Shown in pieces: positions 8,223 through 15,797 of a stretch of 64,000 nt of DNA. Each line of letters opens with the position of its first letter. Positions within the stretch are counted from its first letter, which is position 1. The notes beneath the pieces are model-generated. The model had not been told where the DNA came from. It searched no databases and was given only the letters and a program-made list of their open reading frames with translations. This DNA is from Sedimenticola thiotaurini (GTDB lineage Bacteria; Pseudomonadota; Gammaproteobacteria; Chromatiales; Chromatiaceae): positions 372,001 through 436,000 of the forward strand of contig NZ_CP011412.1 in NCBI RefSeq assembly GCF_001007875.1. The letters run 5' to 3'. The position numbers were made by a program, and so were the translations under genes.

Positions 8223-9115
8223 GCCATTACCTCGTGTAATCTGAAGTGGAACTGGCCCAGCTTGCCGCCATAGTTACCGGCTGAAATACGCCGAATGCCC
8301 TGTGCGCTGCCCCGTTCGCAGATCGTGCTGATACCGGCCCGCATGGCCTGGGTGATGTCCTCCGGCGTGAGTCCGTTGATGACGATCTCCAGTACCGCAC
8401 CTGTTTCACTATCCAGTTGTGTATCCACCAGCCCGCGCAGGGTGGGGCAGTAGGCCTGATTGGTGGAGGCGATCAACGCCTTGTACTTGGAGCCGACTTT
8501 CGATCCGGAGCGGACAATGCCACCGGGAAACGGCAGGATCACGTTGGGCAGCTTGCGCATCGCCACGACTGCCTCTTCGCAGGCACTCAGGGCCTGGGGC
8601 AGGTTATCCGCCAGAACCAGGAAGTTACCGCCTCCAACGGCGCTACAGCGGCCGGTATCCTGTTCCGCAATGAACTCGCCGTCCATCACCGGTATGCGCC
8701 AGTAACGCTTGCCATCGATCAGTTTGCTGATCTGATAGCCATCACCGAAATAGCGTAGGTTTTTACCCAACGGCAGCCGCTCACTGCCCTCCATGCCGGC
8801 GTATACCGCCGTGGTGGGGCAGGTGAGAATACACTGTCCGGTGCGCACCTCCAGCGCCTTGGCCAGATCCTTGGTGGACATACCAAACAGCAGAACGCTG
8901 ACGCCGGGTCTGCCATCCGGGGTTTGACTGCTGGAGAGCTCGGACTCGATACCCGCCTCAACCCCGCAACCGATCACCGAGGTGGCGAATCCGGTCATAG
9001 TCTCGCCCGCCTGCCGGGCCCAGCGCGGGTTCAACGCAGTGATAATGATCCGGGTGGCCCGCATGCCGAACGCTTCGGCAAACGTATCTTCTATAGTGAC
9101 GCCATTGATTTGCAT
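8219..9115 (-). CDS. fhcD: FhcD, formylmethanofuran:H4MPT formyltransferase
   Basis: This 298-residue protein matches the Ftr/FhcD family over its whole length, from MQINGVTIEDTFAEAFGMRA through LPFPGGIVRSGSKVGSKY to GKLGQFHFRLHEVMA. It moves the formyl group between formyl-H4MPT and methylofuran inside the cytoplasmic FhcABCD complex. The frame is open upstream to 9295, but I start at 9115 because family members begin at MQING and because the predicted sigma-54 promoter at 9153-9166 would otherwise be inside the gene. No strong ribosome binding site is visible. It is first in the unit fhcD-fhcC-kinase-regulator. Confidence 0.93.
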   Translation of the reverse strand: MQINGVTIEDTFAEAFGMRATRIIITALNPRWARQAGETMTGFATSVIGCGVEAGIESELSSSQTPDGRPGVSVLLFGMSTKDLAKALEVRTGQCILTCPTTAVYAGMEGSERLPLGKNLRYFGDGYQISKLIDGKRYWRIPVMDGEFIAEQDTGRCSAVGGGNFLVLADNLPQALSACEEAVVAMRKLPNVILPFPGGIVRSGSKVGSKYKALIASTNQAYCPTLRGLVDTQLDSETGAVLEIVINGLTPEDITQAMRAGISTICERGSAQGIRRISAGNYGGKLGQFHFRLHEVMA

Positions 9116-9152
9116 CAGATAACCATTTTTCCGATTAAATGGACTCTGCAAG

Positions 9153-9166
9153 GCAAAAGTTATGCC
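9153..9166 (-). promoter_or_regulatory. Candidate sigma-54 promoter for fhcDC
   Basis: Minus-strand sequence CGGCATAACTTTTGCC has GG at 9166-9165 and GC at 9154-9153 separated by exactly 10 bases, with TTGC intact. The sigma-54 consensus is TGGCACG-N4-TTGCW; the -24 box departs at three bases. A start site near 9141 would leave a leader of about 26 bases before fhcD. Confidence 0.6.
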
Positions 9167-9255
9167 GGGAAGCGCTTTGTAGTCGGGTTCCCCGATCGTG
9201 CCCCATTCCCGGGACTTTCCATCCGGGCGGATTGTCATGGGTGCGCCGTAACGCC

Positions 9256-9276
9256 GTGACACAGTGACACATGACA
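9256..9276. promoter_or_regulatory. TGACA repeat cluster, candidate activator site between fhcD and mptG
   Basis: GTGACAC-A-GTGACAC (9256-9270) is followed by another TGACA (9272-9276); the TGACA cores start at 9257, 9265 and 9272. The cluster sits 92-130 bases upstream of both inferred sigma-54 start sites, the usual place for an enhancer-binding protein. A GTGACA element also lies upstream of the third such promoter, at 28793-28798. Confidence 0.45.
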
Positions 9277-9335
9277 GACGCACCTGGTGTGGCACAGGGC
9301 CGGGAATGGGGCTGTTTTAGGCTCCCGAAAAAAAC

Positions 9336-9351
9336 AGGCACGACGTTTGCA
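9336..9351 (+). promoter_or_regulatory. Candidate sigma-54 promoter for the mptG-mtdB-mch-fae operon
   Basis: AGGCACGACGTTTGCA matches the sigma-54 consensus TGGCACG-N4-TTGCA at all but the first base; GG is at 9337-9338 and GC at 9349-9350. The expected start site, about 12 bases on, is near 9362. That is only about two bases before the ATG at 9364, implying a nearly leaderless first gene. Confidence 0.72.
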
Positions 9352-9363
9352 GTGGCAGCCGGT

Positions 9364-10374
9364 ATGAGAAATTACTGGGCAAATCATCCACAACATCGAC
9401 GGGTCTACGTCAGCACCACGGCGCGACTGCATCTGGGTTTTCTGGATATCAGCGGGGCCCTGGGGCGGCGTTTTGGCAGTCTCGGACTCAGTATCGATGC
9501 GTTCCGTACAACCCTGCGTATGCAGGTCGCAACAACTATCAGCGCCACCGGTCCGTCGGCCGATCGGGCGGCCGATTATGCGGCCCGAATGCTGGATCTG
9601 CTCGGTATCGACAAGGGGGTGGAGATCAGCCTGGAGGAGGCGATCCCTGATCATGCCGGCCTGGGCTCCGGTACCCAGATGGCATTGGCGGTCGGACAGG
9701 CGATTCATCAGCTGTTCGGGTTGTCGGCCAGCACCCGCCAGGTCGCTACCCAGATGGAGCGGGGACGACGTTCGGGCATCGGCATCGGTGGCTTCGATCA
9801 CGGTGGTTTCATGGTGGACTGTGGCGTCAGTGAGCAGGCCGCTCCGCCGCCGTTAACCGTGCAGATGCCGTTCCCCGAAGCGTGGCGCATTCTGTTGGTG
9901 ATGGACAAGGGGGGGCAGGGCCTGCATGGCCAGCAGGAGGTGGAAGCCTTCAAGCGCCTGCCGCCATTTCCCGCCGAGCAGGCCGCCCATCTCTGCCATC
10001 TCACCCTGATGCAGATACTGCCCGGTATTCGGGAACAGCAACTGGAGCCGGTCGCGGCCGGTATCGCAGAGCTGCAACGCCGGGTGGGCGACCATTTCGC
10101 CCCCGCGCAGGGCGGACGCTTTACCAGCCCCGCTGTGGCAGAGCTTCTGCACTGGGCGGAGTTACAGGGCTATGCCGGTATCGGGCAGAGCTCCTGGGGG
10201 CCGACCGGATTTGTACTGTTGCCCGATCAGGCTTCCGCAGAGCAGCTGCGGGATCGAGCACGGCAGCGTGTCGGTGATCTCTCGCCGCTCAGTTTTGAAA
10301 TTGCCGCCGCCTGCAACCAAGGCAGCCGTGTGGCGATCGAATCAACCCGTCAGTTCACCAAGGAAGCACGATAG
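9364..10374 (+). CDS. mptG: Beta-ribofuranosylaminobenzene 5'-phosphate synthase (MptG-like)
   Basis: This is a 336-residue GHMP-kinase-fold protein with STTARLHLGFLDISG at the N-terminus and PDHAGLGSGTQMALAVGQAI as the GHMP motif. It ends with a segment containing GQSSWGPTGFVLLP, the pattern of beta-RFAP synthases. This enzyme joins 4-hydroxybenzoate or p-aminobenzoate to PRPP in the first committed step of (dihydro)methanopterin synthesis. I start at the ATG at 9364; the longer frame from 9271 would cover the promoter. No good ribosome binding site precedes either start. It leads the operon and is followed by mtdB after 3 bases. Confidence 0.9.
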   Translation: MRNYWANHPQHRRVYVSTTARLHLGFLDISGALGRRFGSLGLSIDAFRTTLRMQVATTISATGPSADRAADYAARMLDLLGIDKGVEISLEEAIPDHAGLGSGTQMALAVGQAIHQLFGLSASTRQVATQMERGRRSGIGIGGFDHGGFMVDCGVSEQAAPPPLTVQMPFPEAWRILLVMDKGGQGLHGQQEVEAFKRLPPFPAEQAAHLCHLTLMQILPGIREQQLEPVAAGIAELQRRVGDHFAPAQGGRFTSPAVAELLHWAELQGYAGIGQSSWGPTGFVLLPDQASAEQLRDRARQRVGDLSPLSFEIAAACNQGSRVAIESTRQFTKEAR

Positions 10375-10377
10375 CGT

Positions 10378-11277
10378 ATGAATTACGACACCATTCTGCA
10401 CATGTTTACCGAAGTGCCTAACTTGAGTCCATTTGATGTCAACATGGCGATTGACGCGGGATGGAAGCACTGCATCCCCTATACCGGGCTGCAGGTGTCG
10501 CAGGTGGCCGACTTCACCCAGGACGCCATCTTTTCCCGCGGCCCGAAAGGGGTCAAGCGCACCGGTATTTTTATCGGTGGCCGGGATATTCACCACGCCA
10601 TGGATATGCTCGAAGCAGCCCGCAAGGCGATGGTGCCCCCTTTTGAGGTGTCCGTTTTTGCCGATCCCAGTGGCGCTTTCACCACCGCCGCCGCCATGGT
10701 GGCCTGTGTGGAGCAATCGCTGCAGCAGCGCACCGGTGACTCCTTGCAGAACAAGAAGGCCATCGTTTTTGGTGGAACCGGCCCGGTGGGTCAGACCTGC
10801 GCCATGCTGGCGGCCCAGGCCGGTGCCGAAGCGATCATCATCAGCCATGAAAACCGGCAGAAGGCCGATCAGGCCGCTACCCAGTGTGCAGAGCGATACG
10901 GCATTGAGGTCGGTGGCGCGGTCGGTAGCAATGACACCGAAATCACGGCGCTGCTGGCGGAGGCTGACCTGGTGTTCAGCGCCGCCAAGGCGGGTGTGCA
11001 GGTGTTGAGTGAGACACACCTGGCAGCGGCCGGATCGGTACAGGTCTTCTGCGATGTGAATGCGGTACCGCCGGAAGGTATTGCCGGCCTGGGTGTCATG
11101 GACAACGGCGTTGTGCTGGAAGCAACGCCGGCCGGTGCGCTGGGGATCGGCGCCCTGGCGGTGGGTAACGTGAAGTACCAGACCCAGCGGGCCATGCTGC
11201 AACAGATGGTGGAGAGCGACAGTCCGGTCTACCTGGACTTTGCAGCAGCACTGGCGGTCGCCCGGGACAAGGCCTGA
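10378..11277 (+). CDS. mtdB: NAD(P)-dependent methylene-H4MPT dehydrogenase
   Basis: This 299-residue protein has the MtdA/MtdB family's N-terminal domain (TPEVPNLSPFDVN-like start, then the conserved segment GRDIHHAMDMLEAARKAMV). A Rossmann domain follows with the nucleotide-binding loop VFGGTGPVGQTCA near residue 128. It oxidises methylene-H4MPT to methenyl-H4MPT in the cytoplasm. In a cluster with mch, fae and fhc the MtdB type is expected, though cofactor preference (NAD or NADP) is not certain from sequence. The next gene begins one base after its stop. Confidence 0.92.
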   Translation: MNYDTILHMFTEVPNLSPFDVNMAIDAGWKHCIPYTGLQVSQVADFTQDAIFSRGPKGVKRTGIFIGGRDIHHAMDMLEAARKAMVPPFEVSVFADPSGAFTTAAAMVACVEQSLQQRTGDSLQNKKAIVFGGTGPVGQTCAMLAAQAGAEAIIISHENRQKADQAATQCAERYGIEVGGAVGSNDTEITALLAEADLVFSAAKAGVQVLSETHLAAAGSVQVFCDVNAVPPEGIAGLGVMDNGVVLEATPAGALGIGALAVGNVKYQTQRAMLQQMVESDSPVYLDFAAALAVARDKA

Positions 11278-11278
11278 T

Positions 11279-12391
11279 ATGCAAGCGGGACAGCCACTCC
11301 TGATTCTGGGCAACAGCGTGCGCTATCTGGCGCAGTCCGCCGCCCGGCACGGTCACCGGGTGACCGGCCTGGATCTGTTTGCGGACAGGGACGCAGTGGC
11401 GGCCTGTCAGCGCATGGTCAGGAGTGGACGGAGGGATGCAGCGGGCCTGGTGAAAGTTGCGCTGGATCTGGACATGCCGGCCGAAACCGGCTGGATCTAC
11501 GGGGCCGGATTCGAAGCCGCACCGGCGCAGTTGCATCTGCTGGAGTCCCTGGGGCCCTGCCTGGGTAACGGCCCCCGGACGCTGGAACTGCTGTCCAGTC
11601 CCGAACAGTTTTTCGGTCTGCTGGATGAACAGGGCATCAGCTACCCGCCGGTGTCATTCCAGCGACTCCAGGACCCCCGTGGCTGGCTGATCAAGAGTGC
11701 GGCCGGTTTTGGCGGCCTGGCTGTCCGGGATGCCGTAACCGGCGGGCCTGTGGATGACCGGACAGACTACTACCAGCGCCGGCTCGATGGGCAGGTCTGT
11801 TCACTGACCTTTTTGGCCAACGGTCGCGACCTGGAAGTGCTGGGTATCAACCGGCTCCATGCCGTGGATGGGAACCAGGGTGATTACCGTTTTTCCACGG
11901 CGCTGAGTGGTTTCAACCCCGGGCAGCGTCCGGCGCAACAGATGGTGGAGATGGCCGGGAAACTGACCCGCGCCCTGCAACTGCGCGGGGCAAACAGTAT
12001 CGACTGTCTGTTGGATGGCGATCAACTGTTTCTGCTGGAGCTGAACGCGCGGCCACCGGCCACGCTGGAGCTCTATGAAGAGGCGCTCCCCCAGGGTGGC
12101 GCGGCGGCCCATATCGCCGCCTGCCGAGGCGAGCTGCTGAGCCCCGTCGGTGACAGAAGGGTCCGGGGCTACCGCATCTGTTACGCGGAGCGGGAACTGG
12201 TCATCGGTCAGTTCACCTGGCCGGTATGGTGTAGTGATCTTCCGGCCACCGGCAGCCGCTGTGAGCAGGGCTCGCCCATTTGTGGAGTGCATGCCGATGG
12301 TGCAACGGCTGCGCAGGTGGAACGGCTCCTGCAGGAGCGGATTGAAGAGATCAAATTGCTTATTGAATTATCCGGCCAGGAGGCGGCCTGA
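11279..12391 (+). CDS. ATP-grasp protein of the H4MPT cluster
   Basis: This is a 370-residue ATP-grasp fold protein of the type always found with H4MPT genes (a predicted ATP-dependent carboligase family). ATP-grasp elements visible are GWLIKSAAGFGGLAV near residue 135 and ELNARPPATLELYEE near residue 255. These enzymes join a carboxylate to an amine or similar group using ATP; the substrate here is probably a pterin- or furan-coenzyme precursor. The ATG at 11279 directly follows the mtdB stop. The longer frame from 11240 overlaps mtdB and is less likely. It resembles the gene usually called orf17 in methylotroph clusters, from memory. Confidence 0.8.
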   Translation: MQAGQPLLILGNSVRYLAQSAARHGHRVTGLDLFADRDAVAACQRMVRSGRRDAAGLVKVALDLDMPAETGWIYGAGFEAAPAQLHLLESLGPCLGNGPRTLELLSSPEQFFGLLDEQGISYPPVSFQRLQDPRGWLIKSAAGFGGLAVRDAVTGGPVDDRTDYYQRRLDGQVCSLTFLANGRDLEVLGINRLHAVDGNQGDYRFSTALSGFNPGQRPAQQMVEMAGKLTRALQLRGANSIDCLLDGDQLFLLELNARPPATLELYEEALPQGGAAAHIAACRGELLSPVGDRRVRGYRICYAERELVIGQFTWPVWCSDLPATGSRCEQGSPICGVHADGATAAQVERLLQERIEEIKLLIELSGQEAA

Positions 12392-12392
12392 C

Positions 12393-13376
12393 ATGACGTT
12401 GCAAGAAAAACTTCCCTCGCTGAACCGGGAGACCCGCCAACTGGTAGAGGCCATGCTGGCAAACGCGGCTTCCCTTCGGGTACAGCCCCAGCTGATGGAC
12501 AACGGGGTGACAGTCATCGACGCCGGCATCAACTCTCTTGGCGGCCTGGAGGCGGGCCGGCGGATTGCCGAGATCTGCATGGGCGGGCAGGGCCATGTCT
12601 CCCTGCAGGCCAGCGGCACCGTGCCGGGTTGGGGTTCCAATATCACGGTACACAGTAATCAGCCGGTAGTGGCCTGCCTGGGCAGTCAATACGCCGGCTG
12701 GAGCCTCTCCCATGGTGAAGGGAAGTCCGCCTTTCACGCCCTGGGCTCCGGCCCGGGACGCATTCTGGCGCGCAAGGAGAAACTCTACGATCACCTGGCC
12801 ATCGAGGATAGTGCCGACTGCGCCACCCTGGTGCTGGAGGTGGATCAGCTGCCGCCCCTGGAACTGACCGACAGGATTGCTGCGGATTGTGGTGTGGCCC
12901 CGGAACGGTTGTGTCTGATCCTGACCCCCACCCGCAGTCTGGCCGGTACCACCCAGGTGGTGGCCCGGGTACTGGAAGTGGCGCTGCACAAGGCGCACGA
13001 ACTGGGCTTTGAACTGGACCATATTGTGGATGGCATGGCGACGGCGCCGTTGCCACCCCCGGCGCCGGATTTTCTGCAGGCCATGGGCCGCACCAATGAT
13101 GCCATCCTGTTTGCCGGACAGATCCAGCTGTTCGTGACCGGCGAAGACAGCGCCGCCGAGGCGTTGGCGGCGAAGCTGCCCAGCAGTACTTCGGATGATT
13201 ACGGGCGCCCCTTTGCAGAGATTTTCAAGGCGGTCAATTACGACTTTTTCAAAATTGATCCGCTGCTGTTCAGCCCGGCCCGGGTGATGGTGAGCAATCT
13301 GGATACGGGACGCAGTTTTACCCAGGGTGCGATTGACCGGGAACTGCTGCTGCTCTCCTTTGGGGTCGCCCTATGA
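12393..13376 (+). CDS. mch: Methenyl-H4MPT cyclohydrolase
   Basis: This 327-residue protein matches the Mch family end to end: an N-terminal LNRETRQLVEAML segment, DAGINSLGGLEAGRRIAEIC, the GEGKSAFHALGSGP region and a C-terminal DYGRPFAEIFKAVNYDFFKI motif. It hydrolyses methenyl-H4MPT to formyl-H4MPT, the substrate of FhcD. The ATG at 12393 has an AGGAGG upstream and lies one base past the previous stop; a much longer frame from 12150 would overlap the ATP-grasp gene. The next gene overlaps by 4 bases. Confidence 0.96.
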   Translation: MTLQEKLPSLNRETRQLVEAMLANAASLRVQPQLMDNGVTVIDAGINSLGGLEAGRRIAEICMGGQGHVSLQASGTVPGWGSNITVHSNQPVVACLGSQYAGWSLSHGEGKSAFHALGSGPGRILARKEKLYDHLAIEDSADCATLVLEVDQLPPLELTDRIAADCGVAPERLCLILTPTRSLAGTTQVVARVLEVALHKAHELGFELDHIVDGMATAPLPPPAPDFLQAMGRTNDAILFAGQIQLFVTGEDSAAEALAAKLPSSTSDDYGRPFAEIFKAVNYDFFKIDPLLFSPARVMVSNLDTGRSFTQGAIDRELLLLSFGVAL

Positions 13377-14284
13377 CACTGCGGGTCGCCATTATCACCG
13401 ATGATCCGGGCTGGCACGGCAAACGGCTGCGGGAGGCGTTCCAGGCCCGCGGTGTGGAGTGTCTGTTCAGTTCGCTGCAACAGGCTCGGATCGAATTGGG
13501 TCGGACGGTGAGCGTGGTGTTGCCCGGTTTCGAAGCGGCACTGCCGGATGCGGTTTTCGTGCGCGGCATACCCGGCGGCACACTGCAGCAGGTGGTGTTT
13601 CATCTGAATGTACTGCACATCCTCAAGGAGCTGGGGGTGCGGGTTTACAACGATGGGCGGGCCATTGAGCGTTCGGTGGACAAGGCCTGGACATCGGCCC
13701 GGCTGTCGCTGGCGGAGATCCCCACCCCGGCCACCTGGATCTGTACTGATCGGCAGATGACGGAAAGCGTTGTGCAACGGGAGGCGGCCGCCGGTCATGC
13801 CCTGATCTGCAAACCTCTGTTTGGTTCCCAGGGCCAGGGGATCGTACGGGTAACGGATTGCGCTGATCTACCGGAAGCGGATGCGATGCACCACGTCTGG
13901 TATCTGCAACGCTTCATTCCGCAGACTGACCAGTTGGCCTGTGACTGGCGAGTGTTTGTCATCTCGGGTGTGGCAGTGGCGGCGATGCGGCGCAGCACCT
14001 CGGGCTGGCTGGCCAACGTGGCACAGGGCGGTACCTGCCAGGCGGCGTTGCCGGAAGGGGAGTTGAAGCAGCTGGCGGAACAGGCGGTGGCCTGTCTGGA
14101 TATGGATTACGCCGGAGTGGATCTGATGCGGGATGTGCAGGGCAACTGGTGGGTGATTGAGATCAACAGCGTCCCCGCCTGGCGCGGTCTGCAACGGGTC
14201 ACGGCGGTGAATATTGCCGATGCGCTGGCAGATGACCTGCTGGCCAAGGTTCGGTGTGCGGAACCCTGTGAGGCGTTACGGTGA
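13373..14284 (+). CDS. RimK/MptN-like ATP-grasp ligase
   Basis: This 303-residue ATP-grasp protein is of the RimK type. It has an N-terminal preATP-grasp domain (LRVAIITDDPGWHGKRLREA), then YNDGRAIERSVDKAWTSARL, the ATP-binding loop ICKPLFGSQGQGIVRV near residue 145, and DYAGVDLMRD with WVIEINSVPAWRGL near the C-terminus. The archaeal relative MptN adds glutamate to H4MPT, and this gene resembles orf5 of methylotroph clusters. A glutamate-ligase role on dephospho-H4MPT or methylofuran is therefore likely but not shown. It overlaps mch by 4 bases and the next gene by 4. Confidence 0.82.
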   Translation: MTLRVAIITDDPGWHGKRLREAFQARGVECLFSSLQQARIELGRTVSVVLPGFEAALPDAVFVRGIPGGTLQQVVFHLNVLHILKELGVRVYNDGRAIERSVDKAWTSARLSLAEIPTPATWICTDRQMTESVVQREAAAGHALICKPLFGSQGQGIVRVTDCADLPEADAMHHVWYLQRFIPQTDQLACDWRVFVISGVAVAAMRRSTSGWLANVAQGGTCQAALPEGELKQLAEQAVACLDMDYAGVDLMRDVQGNWWVIEINSVPAWRGLQRVTAVNIADALADDLLAKVRCAEPCEALR

Positions 14285-15204
14285 CCCCGATAACCACCCA
14301 ACAGCTGGAGACCCACTACCTGGATGCCTGCTTTCTGGATGTGGCGGCACTGAAACCCGGTAACGTCTCGTTCCATGCAGGCGGTCACGGGATGGATGGG
14401 GAGCTGTTTCTGCGCAGTGCACTGGTCAGTGCCGAAGTGCTGCTGCAACCGGGATTGGCCCTGGGTGAACGTATCTATCGTGCAGTGAAAGTGACCGGGG
14501 ACACGGTGGGCTGCAACACCAACCTGGGCATTATCCTGCTCTGTGCGCCTGTTATCCAGGCGCTGCTGGAGTATCCGGAGCAGCCCTTGGAGCAGGGCCT
14601 GCGCCAGGTGTTGTCGGCCGCCGGGATTGCGGATACCCAGCAGGTCTTTGCCGCCATACAGCTGGCCAATCCCGGCGGCCTCGGCAGTGCGGCTGACCAT
14701 GATGTTTCAGGACCCGCCACGGCTTCTCTGACAACAGTGATGACGGTGGCAGCAGAGCGGGATCTGATCGCACGCCAGTACAGCAACGGCTTTCGTGAGT
14801 TGTGCCGTGTGGCAGTGCCTCATCTGGATCATCTCATGCAGCGGGGCGGTGACGAAAAGAGCGCGTTGACCGATCTGTTCCTGCACATGCTGGCCCGCTA
14901 CCCGGACAGCCACATAGTCCGCAAGCATGGCGAGGAGAAGGCTGCAATCGTATCCCGTTGGGCAGCCGATCTGCATCGCCAGTACCTTGCGGCGGAAGAT
15001 GATGAAGTGGGTCATGACCTATTGCTCGGACTGGATCAGAAACTGAAACAGCTGGAGATAAATCCTGGTACGACGGCAGATTTCTGTGTGGCCGGCGTAT
15101 TCATCCATCGTTTGCAGCAGCAAGCGATTAACACTACCGGGGTAGCCCGGAATTATCCGCGGACCATGAAGCCATTCCAGGCCGATAATCCGCAAATACA
15201 ATAA
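14281..15204 (+). CDS. CitG-like triphosphoribosyl-dephospho-CoA synthase homologue
   Basis: This 307-residue protein is of the CitG/MdcB family, with LDVAALKPGNVSFHAGGHGM near the N-terminus and GDTVGCNTNLGIILLCAPV around residue 80. CitG transfers a triphosphoribosyl group from ATP-derived substrate to dephospho-CoA. In H4MPT-using bacteria homologues (orf7) sit between mch and fae, so a ribosyl-transfer step in coenzyme synthesis is an attractive guess. It starts with GTG overlapping the previous stop (GTGA). fae begins 25 bases after its stop. Confidence 0.83.
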   Translation: MTPITTQQLETHYLDACFLDVAALKPGNVSFHAGGHGMDGELFLRSALVSAEVLLQPGLALGERIYRAVKVTGDTVGCNTNLGIILLCAPVIQALLEYPEQPLEQGLRQVLSAAGIADTQQVFAAIQLANPGGLGSAADHDVSGPATASLTTVMTVAAERDLIARQYSNGFRELCRVAVPHLDHLMQRGGDEKSALTDLFLHMLARYPDSHIVRKHGEEKAAIVSRWAADLHRQYLAAEDDEVGHDLLLGLDQKLKQLEINPGTTADFCVAGVFIHRLQQQAINTTGVARNYPRTMKPFQADNPQIQ

Positions 15205-15229
15205 GCCTTAAATCTTGAGGAGAACCGAT

Positions 15230-15742
15230 ATGGCAGTTATTAACAAAACACTGGTTGGTGAAGCACTGGTTGGTGATGGCAACGAGGTAGCACACATCGA
15301 CCTGATCATGGGTCCGCGTGGTTCGGCTGCCGAGACCGCATTCTGCAACGGACTGGTCAACAACAAGGATGGTTTCACCTCCCTGTTGGCTGTTGTGGCA
15401 CCCAACCTGCCCTGTAAGCCCCACACCATGATGTTCAACAAAGTGACCATCAAGGGCGCCACCCAGGCCGTACAGATGTTTGGTCCGGCTCAGCGTGGTG
15501 TTGCCATGGCTGTGGCGGATTGCCTGGAAGACGGCACCATTCCGGCCGATGAGGCGGATGACGTCTTTATCTGCGTGGGTGTGTTCATTCACTGGGAAGC
15601 GGCCGACGATGCCAAGATCCAGGACTACAACTACGAGGCAACCAAGCAGTCCATCAAGCGGGCCATTGCCGGTACTCCGACCCCTGCAGAGGTGATTGCA
15701 GGCAAGAGCAGTAACGAGCATCCGTTTGCGGCTCACGCCTAA
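15230..15742 (+). CDS. fae: Formaldehyde-activating enzyme
   Basis: This 170-residue protein is clearly Fae: [20 protein letters not shown] near the N-terminus (its His corresponds to the catalytic His) and a C-terminal [17 protein letters not shown]. Fae joins free formaldehyde to H4MPT to give methylene-H4MPT, the entry step of the pathway. The ATG at 15230 has GAGGAG 6 bases upstream; codon use looks like that of a strongly expressed gene. A terminator follows at 15749-15780, so fae is probably the last gene of the first transcript. Confidence 0.97.
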   Translation: MAVINKTLVGEALVGDGNEVAHIDLIMGPRGSAAETAFCNGLVNNKDGFTSLLAVVAPNLPCKPHTMMFNKVTIKGATQAVQMFGPAQRGVAMAVADCLEDGTIPADEADDVFICVGVFIHWEAADDAKIQDYNYEATKQSIKRAIAGTPTPAEVIAGKSSNEHPFAAHA

Positions 15743-15748
15743 GTGATG

Positions 15749-15780
15749 ATTGTGGGGTCCCCTGGGCCCCACAATTTTTT
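15749..15780 (+). terminator. Terminator after fae
   Basis: ATTGTGGGG (15749-15757) pairs with CCCCACAAT (15767-15775) and is followed by six T. The next gene starts only 18 bases later, so it depends on read-through or on a promoter inside fae. Confidence 0.88.
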
Positions 15781-15797
15781 CCCGTCAGGAGCAGGCT

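Noticed and set aside
9116-9295. Longer N-terminus of fhcD
   Set aside because: Family members start at MQING (9115), and the extension would contain the predicted promoter.
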